A stretch of DNA of 6,969 nucleotides, from NCBI GenBank assembly GCA_016765255.1, contig JAESQI010000196.1:1-6969 (forward strand). Direction: 5' to 3'. The notes beneath the pieces were generated by a model. The model did no database searches, was not told where the DNA came from, and was given only the letters and a program-made list of their open reading frames with translations. A program made the position numbers and the translations under genes. This document shows positions 5,733 to 6,969 of this stretch, in pieces; the first letter of the stretch is position 1; every line of letters starts with the position of its first letter. The stretch comes from Robiginitomaculum sp. Its GTDB lineage: Bacteria > Pseudomonadota > Alphaproteobacteria > Caulobacterales > Maricaulaceae.

Positions 5733-6626
5733 CTATTGGGATTGCCATATCTTTAACTCAGTTTTAAAAGCATCTAAAAAGACGGTCGCTATATTTGATA
5801 GTGGCCGCGCTTCAAGGTATAATGCATTGATCTCAATACCAATACTTGGGTCAAGTTTAGCATGCCCCAATTCTGCAAAACCAGGTGCGCTTGCCGTATA
5901 TTCATCCACAATCGCCACACCCACATCACACGCAACGAGGCTTTTTGCGACAAAACAAGATTCTGCAATGGCGACGGGTTCAAATATATCGTGCGTGTCC
6001 TTGATTTCATCCCAAAGTTTAGCGCCGAGCGGGCCTTTAGGATTGAGTGAAATTACGTCTCGTGCAATAATGTTTTCAATTGGCATTCGCTGTATCGGAG
6101 CTTTAAGCCTACGCTTATGGTATACACACGCAAATTCGCCATGCCCCATAGTTTTTCGTGCCAAGCCTTCATGTACTGGTGCTTCGAAAACTAAACCTAT
6201 ATGCGTATCAAACTCTCTTAGAGAAGAGATCAAATCGCCATAATGTAGCGTTTGTAGTTCAAACGTTGTTCTCGGATGCAATTTGCGAACGCGGGCGACA
6301 GTACGCGGTAAAATTTCAAAGCTAAGTCCAGTGACTGTAGAGATTTTGAGCTGCCCACTGTGGGTTTTTTTTAAGTCTTGAGATTTACGCTGCACCATGG
6401 CAATGCCCGCATAAACTTTACTAACTTCATCAAATAGCGAATGTGCTTGCTCCGTTGGCACCAATCCCCTGCCAGTACGCATAAACAAAGAAAACCCAAT
6501 TTGATCTTCCGCACGCCGCAAGGCTTTGCTGACGGCTGGCTGGGATATTTTAAGCTTACGTGCCGCCGCACTAATCGTTTTATACCGATATACAGCATGG
6601 AAAATTTCAATATGACGTATTCGCAT
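5733..6626 (-). CDS. LysR-family transcriptional regulator
   Basis: A 297-residue protein of normal LysR length. The N-terminal winged helix-turn-helix covers about residues 3-62, with recognition region ISAAARKLKISQPAVSKALRR (18-38) and the wing FMRTGRGLVPTEQA (48-61). A linker helix to about 85 follows, and then a periplasmic-binding-like effector domain from about 91 (GQLKISTV) to the end. It should bind DNA as a tetramer and sense a small ligand; the effector is unknown. It is encoded 153 bp upstream of the receptor on the same strand, and the gap contains a matching T-N11-A dyad, so local control of the receptor is the simplest reading. The ATG at 6624-6626 is preceded by only a weak ribosome site (AAGAAA). 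Confidence 0.92.
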   Translation of the reverse strand: MRIRHIEIFHAVYRYKTISAAARKLKISQPAVSKALRRAEDQIGFSLFMRTGRGLVPTEQAHSLFDEVSKVYAGIAMVQRKSQDLKKTHSGQLKISTVTGLSFEILPRTVARVRKLHPRTTFELQTLHYGDLISSLREFDTHIGLVFEAPVHEGLARKTMGHGEFACVYHKRRLKAPIQRMPIENIIARDVISLNPKGPLGAKLWDEIKDTHDIFEPVAIAESCFVAKSLVACDVGVAIVDEYTASAPGFAELGHAKLDPSIGIEINALYLEARPLSNIATVFLDAFKTELKIWQSQ

Positions 6627-6687
6627 TATTATTTCTTAAAGGTTTATTAGCTGTATATCCACTGGTAAGGCAAATTAACTATACGAG

Positions 6688-6703
6688 GTTTGCTAAGCCA
6701 AAC
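6688..6703 (-). promoter_or_regulatory. Dyad GTTTG-N6-CAAAC upstream of the LysR gene
   Basis: An inverted repeat with 5-bp arms lies 62-77 bp before the LysR start. It is next to a possible minus-strand -10 box TATAGT (complement of 6678-6683), so it would cover the spacer or -35 region. Autoregulation is typical of LysR proteins. The dyad differs from the box at 5697-5713 and its centre does not match a symmetric T-N11-A, so the assignment is weak. Confidence 0.3.
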
Positions 6704-6867
6704 TATTTTGCTGACTTGAGAATGGGTATAGGTCGTGTAATGATAAGCCTTTCTGGGCACTCATTGGAAATACAGTTAAAGAAAACTTTCACTCATATAT
6801 ATGTAAAACCAAACCCCTGAATGCTTTCAACGCTTTTCTCTCGAATAACAATTAAATCCCGGCAAAC

Positions 6868-6969
6868 CTACTCCCAAACCAAATCGGCTTCGGTTTTCGC
6901 TTTCACTTCATCAAGCGTAATACCCGGTGCGAGTTCAGACACCTTGAATTTACCACCTGCTTCGCGCTC
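6868..6969 (-). CDS. scoB: 3-oxoacid CoA-transferase subunit B, C-terminal fragment
   Basis: Partial gene: the minus strand is open from the window edge for 33 codons and stops with TAG (complement of 6868-6870). The peptide contains SELAPGITLDEVKAKTEADL, which matches the C-terminus of the B subunit of bacterial class I CoA-transferases (ScoB/AtoA/PcaJ type), where a LxPGxTxxEVxAKTEA stretch closes the protein. Such enzymes move CoA from succinyl-CoA to acetoacetate or another 3-oxoacid in the cytoplasm. The exact acceptor (acetoacetate or 3-oxoadipate) is not resolvable from this piece. The dehydrogenase making acetoacetate elsewhere in the window favours the acetoacetate version. It ends 241 bp before the LysR gene. 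Confidence 0.75.
   Translation of the reverse strand, partial: EREAGGKFKVSELAPGITLDEVKAKTEADLVWE

Noticed and set aside
6794..6803. CATATATATG palindrome in the gap before LysR
   Set aside because: It is simple alternating AT sequence in an AT-rich gap, and such palindromes arise readily by chance.

Overview
The window looks like a stretch of a Gram-negative, probably marine or freshwater proteobacterial chromosome. The evidence is a large TonB-dependent outer-membrane receptor, a lipoprotein signal with a clear lipobox, and short-chain (R)-3-hydroxyacyl and ketone-body genes. The receptor style (long plug, INLRGLG motif, cysteine-paired loops, terminal Trp) recalls Caulobacter, Hyphomonas, sphingomonad and Xanthomonas relatives. 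An alphaproteobacterium is my best guess, but I cannot fix it from this sequence. Base composition is moderately AT-rich, and the intergenic stretches are markedly so.

Left part (1-1721, plus strand): a tightly packed operon. It holds the 3' end of an acyl-CoA synthetase, a MaoC/PhaJ-type (R)-specific enoyl-CoA hydratase with its catalytic Asp/His motif, a second hotdog protein lacking that motif, and a (R)-3-hydroxybutyrate dehydrogenase. The gap is 2 nt between the first two genes, and the following genes overlap. The set implies activation of an acid to its CoA ester, hydration to a (R)-3-hydroxyacyl-CoA, and oxidation of (R)-3-hydroxybutyrate to acetoacetate.

Middle (1722-2062): a convergent, AT-rich gene-free region full of inverted repeats, with no textbook rho-independent terminator.

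Right part (2063-6626, minus strand): read in transcription order, a LysR regulator, a 153-bp gap with three compact dyads, a 977-residue TonB-dependent receptor, and 16 bp further on a small retropepsin-like (PF05618-type) lipoprotein. One dyad is a perfect LysR-type T-N11-A box. A perfect 13-bp inverted repeat sits inside the first codons of the lipoprotein gene. The layout suggests a LysR-controlled uptake module with an outer-membrane receptor and an envelope-anchored aspartic-protease-like partner.

Far right edge (6868-6969, minus strand): the last 33 codons of what looks like 3-oxoacid (succinyl-CoA:acetoacetate) CoA-transferase subunit B. That enzyme activates the product of the dehydrogenase. 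Ketone-body genes therefore flank the receptor module on both sides, which hints at, but does not prove, a link between the receptor's substrate and hydroxybutyrate-type compounds. I saw no tRNA, rRNA, CRISPR array, transposase or phage gene.
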